Shown here piece by piece: positions 23,891-32,937 of a stretch of 64,000 nt of DNA. This DNA is from Actinobacteria bacterium HGW-Actinobacteria-4 (GTDB lineage Bacteria; Actinomycetota; Actinomycetes; Actinomycetales; Demequinaceae). Numbering within the stretch: position 1 is the stretch's first letter; each line of letters starts with the position of its first letter. A model generated the notes under the pieces. It did no database searches and was not told where the DNA came from. It saw only the letters and a list, made by a program, of their open reading frames with translations. The DNA is taken from assembly GCA_002841315.1 (NCBI GenBank), contig PHEW01000006.1:62001-126000 (forward strand), written 5' to 3'. The translations under genes and the position numbers were made by a program.

Positions 23891-24916
23891 TCAGTGGGTT
23901 GAGGGTGTGTGCTCAAGTGCTCGTTCGCGTGGACGCGGTGTGTCCCTTGCCTCGGTAGGTACCGGGGTGCGCGAGACGATCTCTTGCATGAGCTGTTGAG
24001 AGTTGCGTCCAGCGAGGCGCGATTCGGTGCTCGGAATGAGGCGGTGCGCCAAGACGGCGACCGCGAGGGCCTTGACGTCATCTGGCAGCACGTGGTTGCG
24101 GGCGGCCATCGCGGCGCGCCCCTTGGATGCCGCGAGCAACGAGAGCGAGGCGCGCGGCGAGGCGCCCAGTCGCAGACTGGTTTCGCTGCGTGTCGCGGTC
24201 ACGAGGTCCACGATGTACTGCTTGATGGCGGGTGCCACGTAGATGCGCCGGGACACATCGATCAGCCGCGCGAGAGTCGCGGTGTCGGTTACTGGCGTCA
24301 CGAGCTCGAGCGGGTCGACACCATCGTGGCTGTCCATCATCGCCATCTCGTCGCGTGCACTGGGGTAGCCCACTGACACCTGCGCCATGAATCGGTCGCG
24401 TTGCGCCTCAGGGAGCGGGTAGGTGCCTTCCATCTCGATCGGGTTCTGGGTGGCGACCACGATGAACGGAGACGGCAGGGGACGGGTCTCACCGTCAACC
24501 GTGACAGAGCGTTCCTGCATGGCTTCGAGCAGCGCGGACTGCGTCTTTGGTGACGCGCGGTTGATCTCGTCGGCGATCACCACATTGGCGAACACGGGTC
24601 CCGCCCTGAACTCGAAGCGGTGTTCATCCGCCCGGAAGATACTCACGCCGGTGACGTCCGAGGGCAACAAGTCCGGCGTGAACTGAATGCGGCCGATCGA
24701 GCAGTCGATGCTCTTGGCGAGCGCCCGGGCCAGCGTGGTCTTGCCAACCCCAGGCACGTCTTCCATGAGCAGGTGTCCCTGGGCGAGCACGGCCGCGAGG
24801 GCGCCGGTGATAGGCGCGTCAAGACCCGAGAGCACGGTGGAGATTGATCTCCGGATCTTCGCCGTTACCTCGGCAACTTCAGCGAGTTCGGTCTCGGTTG
24901 GCAGTTCGTGAGTCAT
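23891..24916 (-). CDS. MoxR-family AAA+ ATPase
   Basis: The 341-residue AAA_3 ATPase has Walker A EDVPGVGKTTLARAL (near 50-65), Walker B VVIADEINRASPKTQSALLEAMQE, sensor 1 ATQNPIEMEGTYPLPEAQRDRF and a C-terminal lid domain. MoxR proteins act as chaperones for vWA-domain partners in envelope or stress functions. ATG 24916 has AAAGGAG 6 bases upstream. It heads the moxR-DUF58-transglutaminase operon and is divergent from mraZ; the 194-bp space holds a CTGTCTAGACAG palindrome and MraZ-type repeats. Confidence 0.93.
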   Translation of the reverse strand: MTHELPTETELAEVAEVTAKIRRSISTVLSGLDAPITGALAAVLAQGHLLMEDVPGVGKTTLARALAKSIDCSIGRIQFTPDLLPSDVTGVSIFRADEHRFEFRAGPVFANVVIADEINRASPKTQSALLEAMQERSVTVDGETRPLPSPFIVVATQNPIEMEGTYPLPEAQRDRFMAQVSVGYPSARDEMAMMDSHDGVDPLELVTPVTDTATLARLIDVSRRIYVAPAIKQYIVDLVTATRSETSLRLGASPRASLSLLAASKGRAAMAARNHVLPDDVKALAVAVLAHRLIPSTESRLAGRNSQQLMQEIVSRTPVPTEARDTPRPRERALEHTPSTH

Positions 24917-24929
24917 GGACGCTCCTTTG

Positions 24930-24941
24930 CTGTCTAGACAG
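24930..24941. promoter_or_regulatory. palindrome in the moxR leader
   Basis: CTGTCTAGACAG is a perfect 12-bp palindrome 14 bases upstream of the moxR start, next to its ribosome-binding site. Its size and position suit a dimeric repressor operator, but no regulator can be named. Confidence 0.4.
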
Positions 24942-25045
24942 AGCCTAAGCGATCAGGGTCATCGCGAGTGCCCTCCACTTCACTTTATGGACTCTTACCA
25001 GGCTTGATGGGTCCCTGTGACATGGAGTTTGGCCAAATCCCTCGA

Positions 25046-25075
25046 AAAGTGGAGCAAAGTGGAGTAATGTGGGGG
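25046..25075 (+). promoter_or_regulatory. MraZ box (three 10-bp direct repeats)
   Basis: AAAGTGGAGC, AAAGTGGAGT and AATGTGGGGG occur head to tail with an exact 10-bp period, 36 bases before mraZ. This matches the (AAAGTG[T/G]N3)x3 type of MraZ operator described in bacteria, so MraZ likely autoregulates the whole division and cell-wall cluster. Confidence 0.85.
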
Positions 25076-25110
25076 AATCTGGCGAGTCGTGGCGTGAGGA
25101 GGTGTGAACG

Positions 25111-25578
25111 ATGTCTGATGTCAACGCGAATGGGCTGGGCCCATCCGGCGTGTTCTTGGGCACCTTCACGCCCCGCCTTGACGACAAGGGCAGGCTCATC
25201 CTGCCGGCGAAGTTCCGTGGCGGACTGGCCACCGGACTAGTGGCCACGCGCGGACTGGACCGCTGCATCTTCTTGTTCCCGTTGGAGTCGTTCACGGCCG
25301 TCCACGACCGGCTCAAGCGCGCGCCGCTCGAGAACAAGACCGCGCGCGACTACCTACGCAACTTTCTGGGCCACGCTTCAGATGACATCCCGGATAAGCA
25401 GGGTCGCATCCTGCTCACTGCGCCGCTGCGTAAGTACGCGGGCATTGACCGCGACGTGGCGGTAGTTGGCATGGGCTCACGCGTGGAGATCTGGGATGCC
25501 CAGACGTGGGAGCGGTACCTCGAAGCAGGCGAAGACGACTACGCCGCCACCGCAGCAGAAGTGTTCGAAAGCATGTAG
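25111..25578 (+). CDS. mraZ: transcriptional regulator MraZ
   Basis: MraZ is an AbrB/SpoVT-like DNA-binding protein that represses the division/cell-wall cluster. The 155-residue protein contains both swapped-hairpin repeats (TPRLDDKGRLILPAKFR and SDDIPDKQGRILLTAPLRKYA). ATG 25111 is preceded by GAGGAGGTG; this gives ~13 residues before the usual family start FLGTF, and GTG 25150 is the alternative. It is the first gene of the cluster, directly behind its operator. Confidence 0.95.
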   Translation: MSDVNANGLGPSGVFLGTFTPRLDDKGRLILPAKFRGGLATGLVATRGLDRCIFLFPLESFTAVHDRLKRAPLENKTARDYLRNFLGHASDDIPDKQGRILLTAPLRKYAGIDRDVAVVGMGSRVEIWDAQTWERYLEAGEDDYAATAAEVFESM

Positions 25579-25608
25579 CGACCACCGTGCCTCGCGGCCT
25601 CCTCCCGA

Positions 25609-25642
25609 GCCTCTCTGACGGACTTCCCCCCGACAGAGAGCC
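25609..25642 (+). other. hairpin in the mraZ-rsmH intergenic mRNA
   Basis: GCCTCTCTGACGG (25609-25621) pairs with CCGACAGAGAGCC (25630-25642) at 11 of 13 positions around an 8-base loop. There is no T-run, so this is more likely a processing or stability element, or a partial attenuator, than a full terminator. Confidence 0.5.
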
Positions 25643-25699
25643 GGTGGGAGACCACGAGGCGCGATGGTCGCCAGAAGAGATCACGCGAGAGGAGGGGAC

Positions 25700-26692
25700 A
25701 TGACACCGGATGCAGGAACGCCAGCGCGCCACCAGCCTGTGATGCTCGACCGTTGTGTCGACCTGCTCGCTCCCGCACTCGAGAACCCTGGCGCTGTCGC
25801 GATCGACGGCACTCTCGGCATGGGCGGCCACAGTGAAGCGATCCTGGAGCGTTGCCCTCACGCGACAGTAGTGGGCATCGACCGTGACATCGAGGCCATC
25901 ACACTGGCGTCCGCACGCCTCGCACCGTTCGGCGACCGCTTCATCGCCATCCAGACGGAGTACGACAACATCGCCGGCGCGCTCGCTTTGGCGGGAGCCA
26001 CGCACGCCGATGCCGTATTGCTCGACCTAGGCGTGAGCTCCCTACAGATCGATGAGGCCGAACGTGGGTTCTCCTACGCGCAGGACGCGCCGCTCGACAT
26101 GCGCATGAACCGTGACGATCCCACCACGGCGGCGGACCTGCTACGTGACGCGAGTGAGCAAGAGATCGCGCGGATCTTGAGGGAGTACGGCGAGGAGCGC
26201 TTCGCGCCACGGATCGCGAAAGAAATCGTGCGACGCCGCGCGAGCTCACCAGTGACTCGCAGCGGCGAACTCGTGGACGTGGTGCGTGCGTGCATTCCCG
26301 CTGCGTTGCGCGCCAAGGGCGGCAACCCGGCTAAGCGCACGTTTCAGGCGTTGCGGATCGCCGTCAATCGCGAGCTCGAGGTGCTTGAGCGCGCAGTGCC
26401 CGCCGCGCTCGAAGCCACTCGGGTTGGCGGACGGGTGGTGGTGATGGCCTACCACTCCCTCGAAGATCGGATGGTGAAGCAGGCCTTCGCGGCTGGTGTC
26501 AACACCCAGGCGCCTCCAGGCCTGCCCGTCATCCCCGATGACGATCAGCCGTATTTGCGCCTGCTCACCCGCGGTGCGGAGAAGGCCTCGGCTGCCGAGG
26601 CAGAATCCAACCCCCGGTCGCAGTCGGTACGCCTGCGTGCGGTCGAGCGCACGCGCCTCACACCGGCCTCGCGCAGAGGACGTGGCTCATGA
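25700..26692 (+). CDS. rsmH: 16S rRNA (cytosine(1402)-N(4))-methyltransferase
   Basis: RsmH (MraW) methylates C1402 in the ribosomal P site. The 330-residue protein has the SAM-binding loop DGTLGMGGHSEAIL (near 37-50), VVGIDRDIEAI, the signature LDLGVSSLQIDEAERGFSY, and the C-terminal blocks KRTFQALRIAVNRELE and YHSLEDRMVKQ. ATG 25700 follows GAGAGGAGGGG. The 3' end overlaps ftsL by 4 bases. Confidence 0.96.
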   Translation: MTPDAGTPARHQPVMLDRCVDLLAPALENPGAVAIDGTLGMGGHSEAILERCPHATVVGIDRDIEAITLASARLAPFGDRFIAIQTEYDNIAGALALAGATHADAVLLDLGVSSLQIDEAERGFSYAQDAPLDMRMNRDDPTTAADLLRDASEQEIARILREYGEERFAPRIAKEIVRRRASSPVTRSGELVDVVRACIPAALRAKGGNPAKRTFQALRIAVNRELEVLERAVPAALEATRVGGRVVVMAYHSLEDRMVKQAFAAGVNTQAPPGLPVIPDDDQPYLRLLTRGAEKASAAEAESNPRSQSVRLRAVERTRLTPASRRGRGS

Positions 26693-27099
26693 GTGCCGCT
26701 CCCGCGCGCCAGTTTCGGCCGGTGACGGCGCCACACCCGTCGGCGCCAAGCTACGCTCCCGCGCCGCGCACTCGCGATCACTTGCGGGCCGTGGCCGCAC
26801 CCAAGCACGCCCGCTCTCTGGTGCCGTTCACCTGGGCGTGCTTCAGCATGATCCTTGGCGCGCTCGCTGCGGTACTGGTCCTCAACACCACGATGGCGGA
26901 GGGTGCATACGAGCGCCGAGACCTCAAGATCGAGCTCGCTGACCTGCACCAGCAGCGCGCGACGCTCATTAGTGAACTCGAAGCGAACGCGTCCCCACAG
27001 TGGCTGTCGACGCGCGCTGCCCAACTAGGGATGGAGCCTGCCGGGACCCTTGGTTTCGTGTCTATTGAAGACGGCACCGTTCTTGAATCGGGCAACTAA
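26689..27099 (+). CDS. ftsL: cell division protein FtsL
   Basis: The 136-residue bitopic membrane protein has a ~42-residue cytoplasmic N-terminus, one TM helix (about 45-66) and a periplasm-side coiled coil (YERRDLKIELADLHQQRATLISELE), ending with QLGMEPAGTLGFVSIEDG. FtsL sequences diverge widely, so the call rests on topology and its place between rsmH and ftsI. FtsL joins FtsQ and FtsB to activate FtsW/FtsI. The ATG overlaps the rsmH stop (ATGA), and the TAATG end overlaps the ftsI start. Confidence 0.85.
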   Translation: MSAAPARQFRPVTAPHPSAPSYAPAPRTRDHLRAVAAPKHARSLVPFTWACFSMILGALAAVLVLNTTMAEGAYERRDLKIELADLHQQRATLISELEANASPQWLSTRAAQLGMEPAGTLGFVSIEDGTVLESGN

Positions 27100-28907
27100 T
27101 GCCTGGCCCGCGTCCATCGCAGCAGCGCAGCGTCGCTCCACGCGTGGGCAACCCTGTGGTGCGCCAACGCGTCGTGTCGCTGGCCATGCTCGCTGTTCTC
27201 ATCGTGTTCGCCGGGCAGCTTGTCATGATACAAGGCGTCCAAGCCTCGGAGCTGTCCGCGCAGGCGCTCGAACAGCGCCTCGTGACCACCACCATTGCGT
27301 CAGACCGCGCGGACATCCTCGACCGCAACGGAACGGTTCTCGCCACCACGGTGAACCGGTACCACGTGACCGTGAATCAGCGAGACATCGCAGGGTTTGT
27401 TCGCAAGGAAGGCGGCCAGGTCGTGGCGGAGGGCCCCGTCGACGCCGCGCGCATCCTCGCGCCCATCCTGGGGATGAGCGAATCCGAACTCGCGGCTGCG
27501 CTCACCGGCGACAAGCGTTTCGCCTATGTAGCCAAGTCCGTGACACCAGAGACCTGGGACTTGGTGCATGCCGAGAACATCCACGGCATCAGTTTTGAGC
27601 GCAGCGCCGAACGCCTGTACCCCAACCACGCCATCGCCGGGAACATTGTGGGATTCGTGGGGGGCAGGGAAGACCGGCAGGGCACCAACTGGGGGATTGC
27701 CGGTATCGAGGCACTCTTCGAGGACGAGTTGCTCGGGACGCCTGGGTCAATGACGTACGAGCGGGGGCGTCAAGGCCACGTCATCCCCACCGGGGTGCGC
27801 GAAGAGCAGCCGGCCGTGCCTGGGTCTGACGTGGTGCTCACCATTGATCGCGACATCCAGTGGTACGTCCAGCAGCAGCTCGAAGAGGCCCTGCGTAGCA
27901 CGGGGGCACCCCGGGGCATCATTGTGATTACCGACGTCGCTACGGGCGAGGTCATCGCGCTCGCGGATTCGGCCACGGTGGACCCCAACAATCCGGGTGC
28001 ATCCGACCCCTCCAACCGTGGCTCGCGCGCCGTCTCAAACGTGTTTGAGCCAGGCTCGACCAGCAAGGTCATCACCATGGCTGCCGTGCTCGAAGAGGGC
28101 ATTGCGACGCCCACGTCTCGCTACGTCGCCCCATTCAGTTACACCACCGCCAATAACGAGACATTCACGGACTCTCACGAACACCCCGACCAGAAGCTCA
28201 CCCTCGCCGGGGTGTTGGTGACCTCCTCGAACACCGGAACCATCCAGATCGGTCAGCAACTGACGGTCAAGCAGCGGTACGACTACCTGAAGGCATTCGG
28301 CTTCGGGGAACGCACCCACGTGGGTCTGCCAGGCGAGTCGCCTGGAATCTTGCATCCCTACGAGAAGTGGGATGGTCGCTCCAAGTACGCTGTGCTCTAC
28401 GGTCAGTCGGTATCCGTGACTGCGCTGCAGACCAACCAGGTCTACGCCACGATCGCCAACGGCGGAGTGATGCCGCCCACCACCATCGTCAAGGGCTACC
28501 AACTCCCTGACGGAACCTTTGAGCCTCGCGACGTAGGCGACTCCACCAGGGTGATTTCCGAGGAGACCGCCAGCGCACTCATGCTCATGCTCGAGCAAGT
28601 CACCGAAGAAGGCACCGGAAGGCTCGCCCGGATTGACGGCTACCGCGTGGCAGGCAAGACTGGCACCGCCCAGGCCGACGACGGCAAGGGCGGGTTGACG
28701 TCAATCGTCTCGTCTTTTGTTGGCGTGGCACCGGCCGATGATCCGCGTATCGTCGTATCTGTCATCCTCTTTGATCCCAAGACTTCGATTTGGGGCGGCG
28801 AGGTGGCCGCTCCGGTGTTCAAGGATGTGACAACGTTTACCCTCCAAGCGTTGCGCGTCCCCCCGTCGGGGCCGCGCGAAGAGTTTTACCCGACCACCTG
28901 GGAGTGA
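27099..28907 (+). CDS. ftsI: peptidoglycan D,D-transpeptidase FtsI (PBP3-type)
   Basis: This class B penicillin-binding protein cross-links septal peptidoglycan. The 602-residue protein has a short cytoplasmic tail, TM anchor (about 24-45), dimerisation domain (SDRADILDRNGTVLATTV) and transpeptidase domain with SxxK GSTSK (Ser near 319), SSN (near 377) and KTGT (near 520). It begins at TAATG, sharing a base with the ftsL stop. It pairs with the SEDS glycosyltransferase FtsW encoded 5 kb downstream. Confidence 0.96.
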   Translation: MPGPRPSQQRSVAPRVGNPVVRQRVVSLAMLAVLIVFAGQLVMIQGVQASELSAQALEQRLVTTTIASDRADILDRNGTVLATTVNRYHVTVNQRDIAGFVRKEGGQVVAEGPVDAARILAPILGMSESELAAALTGDKRFAYVAKSVTPETWDLVHAENIHGISFERSAERLYPNHAIAGNIVGFVGGREDRQGTNWGIAGIEALFEDELLGTPGSMTYERGRQGHVIPTGVREEQPAVPGSDVVLTIDRDIQWYVQQQLEEALRSTGAPRGIIVITDVATGEVIALADSATVDPNNPGASDPSNRGSRAVSNVFEPGSTSKVITMAAVLEEGIATPTSRYVAPFSYTTANNETFTDSHEHPDQKLTLAGVLVTSSNTGTIQIGQQLTVKQRYDYLKAFGFGERTHVGLPGESPGILHPYEKWDGRSKYAVLYGQSVSVTALQTNQVYATIANGGVMPPTTIVKGYQLPDGTFEPRDVGDSTRVISEETASALMLMLEQVTEEGTGRLARIDGYRVAGKTGTAQADDGKGGLTSIVSSFVGVAPADDPRIVVSVILFDPKTSIWGGEVAAPVFKDVTTFTLQALRVPPSGPREEFYPTTWE

Positions 28908-30475
28908 CGTTGCAGGAAATGCCGTTGAGGCCCGCTCGAGTACGGTCCATCTCGCTCGCCCGCCTGGCCGCACGGTGCGAGCTCGAGGTGACCCCAGCAT
29001 CGGCCGCGGTGCTGGACGTGACTGGGGCGAGCGTGGACTCTCGCGACGTGCAACCAGGGGACCTCTTTGGTGCCTTCGCGGGACTGATCAAGCACGGGGC
29101 CCACTTCGCGGCCGATGCCGTCGCGGCTGGGGCGGTCGCCGTCCTGACAGACGCCGAGGGAGCTGGCATCATCGCGGATGCGGGACTTGAGGTTCCAGTC
29201 ATGGTCTCCGAGCACACACGCTGGGACATGGGTGAGATGGCTGCGGCCGTCTATGGTGACCCGTCTCGCCACCTCACACTCATTGGAGTCACCGGCACCA
29301 ACGGCAAGACCACCACGAGCTACTTCATCGACAGCGCGCTCGCAACGGAGCACGCTCACCGAGGGGTGCTCGGGACTGTCGAACTCCGGGTGGGTGGCCA
29401 GGCCGTGGAGAGTCCCCGCACCACGGTCGAGGCCCCGGTTCTGCACGGCCTCCTGGCGCGGATGGTCGAGGAAGGTGCCACCGCGGCCGTCACCGAGGTG
29501 AGCTCTCACGCCGCCGCGCTCGACCGCATCAGCGGTGCCGACTTCGCAGTGGCCGTCTTCACGAACCTGCAGTGGGATCACCTTGACTTCCACGTCACGA
29601 TGGAGCGCTACCTCGCCGACAAGGCGCGTCTGTTCGCTCCGGGTCGCGCACGCCAGGCGGTCATCTGCATCGACGACAGTTGGGGCCGTCAACTGGCATC
29701 GGAGACCCTCATCCCTACCGTCACCGTCGCGACTCGACCCACCACCGAAGGTGGCGACTGGAAGGTGACGGCCGCGAAGGTGGGGCTCGACGGCGTGGGC
29801 TCGCAGTTCACCCTGCGCGACCCCGAGGGCGTCGAGCACGCAGCGGAGAGCCCACTCCCAGGTCTGGTCAACGTCTCGAACGCCGCAGTGGCCATTGTCG
29901 CCGGTCACCTCGCGGGGATTGACCTGGCGCACGCGATCGCGGGGGTGGCCTCGGCCCATTCCGTGCCTGGCCGTATGGAGCGTGTGATTGAGCGCAGCGA
30001 CGTCGACCCCCTCGCGATTGTCGACTACGCACACACCCCTGATGCCTTGACGCTCGCGCTCGAAGGGGTACGGCCCATCACGCCGGGCAAGTTGATTCTG
30101 ATTTTTGGATCTGACGGCGACCGCGACCAGGGCAAACGCCCAGTGATGGGCCAGATCGCCGCCGAGTTGGCCGACGTCATTGTGCTGACCGACGAGAACC
30201 CGCGCTCCGAAGAGCCGGCAGCGGTGCGCGCTGCGATCCGCGCAGGTATCGAGCGCGTGCGCCCCACCTTGCAGGATGTGCACGAGGTTGAGCCCCGGGT
30301 GGCGGCGGTGGAGTTTGGGCTCCGGCTTGGGCGTCCCGGCGACACCGTGATCGTGACGGGCAAGGGTCACGAACCTACCCAAGAGATCGCCGGTGTCTTT
30401 CACCGCTACAACGACCGTGATGCGTACCTGCAGGCGCACGCGCGGATTGTCGCCGAACGCGAGGCCCTCCGATGA
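28904..30475 (+). CDS. murE: UDP-N-acetylmuramoyl-tripeptide synthetase MurE
   Basis: MurE adds the third residue (diamino acid) to UDP-MurNAc-L-Ala-D-Glu. The ~523-residue ligase has an N-terminal UDP-binding domain (DSRDVQPGDLFGAFAG), ATP loop GTNGKTTTSYF (from ~130), VTEVSSHA, the TNLQWDHLDFH block and VDYAHTPDAL. The selectivity motif, DNPR in meso-DAP enzymes, here reads ENPR (Glu431-Arg434: TDENPRSEEP), so the amino acid added is not certain. GTG 28904 overlaps the ftsI stop (GTGA); ATG 28919 is an alternative. Confidence 0.92.
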   Translation: MTLQEMPLRPARVRSISLARLAARCELEVTPASAAVLDVTGASVDSRDVQPGDLFGAFAGLIKHGAHFAADAVAAGAVAVLTDAEGAGIIADAGLEVPVMVSEHTRWDMGEMAAAVYGDPSRHLTLIGVTGTNGKTTTSYFIDSALATEHAHRGVLGTVELRVGGQAVESPRTTVEAPVLHGLLARMVEEGATAAVTEVSSHAAALDRISGADFAVAVFTNLQWDHLDFHVTMERYLADKARLFAPGRARQAVICIDDSWGRQLASETLIPTVTVATRPTTEGGDWKVTAAKVGLDGVGSQFTLRDPEGVEHAAESPLPGLVNVSNAAVAIVAGHLAGIDLAHAIAGVASAHSVPGRMERVIERSDVDPLAIVDYAHTPDALTLALEGVRPITPGKLILIFGSDGDRDQGKRPVMGQIAAELADVIVLTDENPRSEEPAAVRAAIRAGIERVRPTLQDVHEVEPRVAAVEFGLRLGRPGDTVIVTGKGHEPTQEIAGVFHRYNDRDAYLQAHARIVAEREALR

Positions 30476-31842
30476 GGGCCGTCACCGCGCAATGGATCGC
30501 GAACGCCGTGGGAGGCACACTCGTCGCCGATGTCGACATCGCCGTCACGAGTGTGGAGAAGGACTCGCGGGACGTGACGCCCGGTGCCATGTACGTCGCC
30601 TTTGTGGGCGAACGCGTGGATGGACATCAATACGTTGATGCGGCGACGGCCGCGGGTGCCGTCCTGAGTTTGGTCTCGCAACCGGTCGCCGCGCCCCACA
30701 TCTTGGTCGACGATGTCACCGAAGGCTTGGGCAAGCTTGCGCGCGCCTACCTTGCCGACCTCCGCATTCGCGGCGACATCACCGTGGTGGGAGTCACTGG
30801 CTCCAACGGCAAGACCACCACCAAAGACCTCCTCGCACAGGTGCTCCCCGACGTCGTGGCGCCGGTAGGAAGCTTCAACAACGAGATCGGCATGCCGCTC
30901 ACCGTGCTGCGCGCCGATGACACCACCCGCCACTTGGTTCTCGAGATGGGCGCAAGTGGGCCAGGGCACATCGCCTACCTCACTCAGATTGCTCCGGTGG
31001 ACATCGCGGTGGTGCTCAACGTGGGCAGCGCGCATCTTGGCCAGTACGCATCGATCGACGACGTTGCTCAAGCGAAGTCGGAACTGGTCGCAGGACTGGT
31101 GCCGGGCGGCATCGCGATCCTCAACGCCGACGATGCTCGGGTGGCGGCAATGGCACCCCTGGCACCGAACGTCGCGACCTTTGGGGTTGATCGCGGCGAC
31201 ATCCGCGCGACGAAGCTGGAACTAGACAGTGGGCGAGCCCGCTTCACCGTGCGTCAAGGTGCCGTCGCCGTCGACGTGCCGCGCCTGTCGCTCATAGGCG
31301 AACACCATGTCACCAACGCGCTCGCGGCCATCGCTGTCGCGGTGCACCGTGGGCTCAGTCTTGACGGCGCGGCGGCGGCGGTGGCGCAGGCCAAGGCACT
31401 GAGCGAGCACCGCATGGCTTTGGTGGATCGACCCGATGGCGTCACAGTGATCGACGACTCCTACAACGCCAGTCCGGAGAGCATGCGCGCCGCTCTTCGC
31501 GCGTTGCTTGCCGTGGCAAATGGCGGGCGCACCGTCGCCGTCCTGGGCGAGATGCTTGAGATGGGAGACGTGTCTGTCGCGGCGCACGCAGATATTGGCC
31601 ACACCGTGGTTCGGCTGGGAATCGATCTGGTTCTTGTGGTGGGTGCTGGGGCACGACCCATCTTCGACTCGGCCGTGCGGGAAGGCTCCTGGGGCGAGGA
31701 GGCGGCATACGTCGATACCATTGGTGAGGCTCGCGACCTGCTGGACGACGTCTTGACCGCGGGAGACACCGTGCTCGTCAAGGCATCGCACGGCTCCGGG
31801 CTGTGGACACTTGCCGACGACCTTGTAGGAGCGAAGCGATGA
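30472..31842 (+). CDS. murF: UDP-N-acetylmuramoyl-tripeptide--D-alanyl-D-alanine ligase
   Basis: MurF adds D-Ala-D-Ala to complete the UDP-MurNAc-pentapeptide. The 456-residue protein has N-terminal KDSRDVTPGAMYVAFVGERVDGH, ATP loop GVTGSNGKTTTKDL (near 105-118), the SFNNEIGMPLTVL block, GHIAYLTQIAPVDIAVVLNVG and DDSYNASPESMRAAL. It overlaps murE (ATGA) upstream and mraY (ATGA) downstream. Confidence 0.96.
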   Translation: MRAVTAQWIANAVGGTLVADVDIAVTSVEKDSRDVTPGAMYVAFVGERVDGHQYVDAATAAGAVLSLVSQPVAAPHILVDDVTEGLGKLARAYLADLRIRGDITVVGVTGSNGKTTTKDLLAQVLPDVVAPVGSFNNEIGMPLTVLRADDTTRHLVLEMGASGPGHIAYLTQIAPVDIAVVLNVGSAHLGQYASIDDVAQAKSELVAGLVPGGIAILNADDARVAAMAPLAPNVATFGVDRGDIRATKLELDSGRARFTVRQGAVAVDVPRLSLIGEHHVTNALAAIAVAVHRGLSLDGAAAAVAQAKALSEHRMALVDRPDGVTVIDDSYNASPESMRAALRALLAVANGGRTVAVLGEMLEMGDVSVAAHADIGHTVVRLGIDLVLVVGAGARPIFDSAVREGSWGEEAAYVDTIGEARDLLDDVLTAGDTVLVKASHGSGLWTLADDLVGAKR

Positions 31843-32933
31843 GAGCAGTAGTGGTCGCCGGAGGCCTGGGACTCGTGATCTCGATGCTCGGCACTCCGTT
31901 CCTGATCCGGTACCTCACGCGGCGCCAGTTCGGCCAGTTCATTCGCCACGATGGCCCTGCGACTCACCATGTGAAGCGCGGCACGCCCACCATGGGCGGC
32001 GTTGTCATCATCATCGCCACGGTGTTTGCCTGGCTTGGCGCGAACATCTTCGTGGGCCGGCTCCCGAACATATCCTCGGCGCTCATCGTGTTCCTCATCA
32101 TCGGTCTGGGCGTTGTGGGCTTTCTCGACGACGCCATCAAGATCTCCCGCGAGAGGTCGCTAGGCCTGCGGGCCCGGTGGAAGTTCTTGGGGCAGGGCCT
32201 GGTAGGGCTCGCCTTCGCGGTGCTGGCATTGCAGTTTCCCAACTCGGCCGGGCGTACTCCTGGGTCGACGTCGGTATCCTTCCTGCGCGACACCGCGATT
32301 GACTTTGCCGCGCTGGGACCCGCCATCGGCATCATCGTCTTTGTGTTGTGGGCCAACTTCTTGATCGCGGCCTGGTCTAACGCCGTCAACCTCACCGACG
32401 GACTGGACGGCCTTGCGACAGGTGCATCGCTGATCTTCTTTGGCACCTATGTGGTGGTGAGCATCTGGCAGTGGAACCAACTGTGCGGATTGCCGAACTC
32501 GACGTCGTCGTGTTACGAAGTGCGAGACCCGTGGGACCTGGCGATCCTGGCCGCAGCGATCGCTGGAGCGTGCTTTGGCTTCTTGTGGTGGAACGCCAGC
32601 CCGGCCAGGATCTTCATGGGAGACACGGGTTCCCTCGCACTCGGTGGCGCGATCGCGGGATTCACCATCATCTCGCGGACAGAGTTGCTGGGTGTGATCA
32701 TCGGTGGCTTGTTTGTCATCGTCGTGTTGAGTTCGGTCTTGCAGATCGCGTCGTTCAAGATGACGGGCAAACGCATCTTCAAGATGGCCCCCATCCATCA
32801 CCACTTCGAGTTGTTGGGCTGGGGCGAGGTCACCATCGTGACGAGGTTCTGGATCATTGCCGGGCTTTGTAGCGCCGCAGGCGTGGGCATCTTCTACGCC
32901 GAGTGGGTGGCGACGCTACCCGCCAACGTGTAG
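31839..32933 (+). CDS. mraY: phospho-N-acetylmuramoyl-pentapeptide-transferase
   Basis: MraY transfers phospho-MurNAc-pentapeptide to undecaprenyl phosphate, giving lipid I. The 364-residue protein has about ten TM helices and the motifs KRGTPTMGGVVI, FLDDAIKI (catalytic acidic pair), NLTDGLDGLATG, WWNASPARIFMGDTGS and the MAPIHHHFEL loop with the conserved histidines. ATG 31839 gives the ATGA overlap with murF. Confidence 0.97.
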   Translation: MRAVVVAGGLGLVISMLGTPFLIRYLTRRQFGQFIRHDGPATHHVKRGTPTMGGVVIIIATVFAWLGANIFVGRLPNISSALIVFLIIGLGVVGFLDDAIKISRERSLGLRARWKFLGQGLVGLAFAVLALQFPNSAGRTPGSTSVSFLRDTAIDFAALGPAIGIIVFVLWANFLIAAWSNAVNLTDGLDGLATGASLIFFGTYVVVSIWQWNQLCGLPNSTSSCYEVRDPWDLAILAAAIAGACFGFLWWNASPARIFMGDTGSLALGGAIAGFTIISRTELLGVIIGGLFVIVVLSSVLQIASFKMTGKRIFKMAPIHHHFELLGWGEVTIVTRFWIIAGLCSAAGVGIFYAEWVATLPANV

Positions 32934-32937
32934 TGCC

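Noticed and set aside
28886-30439. Long open frame antisense to murE (about 517 codons)
   Set aside because: It is a shadow of high-GC codon bias; its product is His/Arg-rich with no recognisable motif, while the murE frame has all its motifs.
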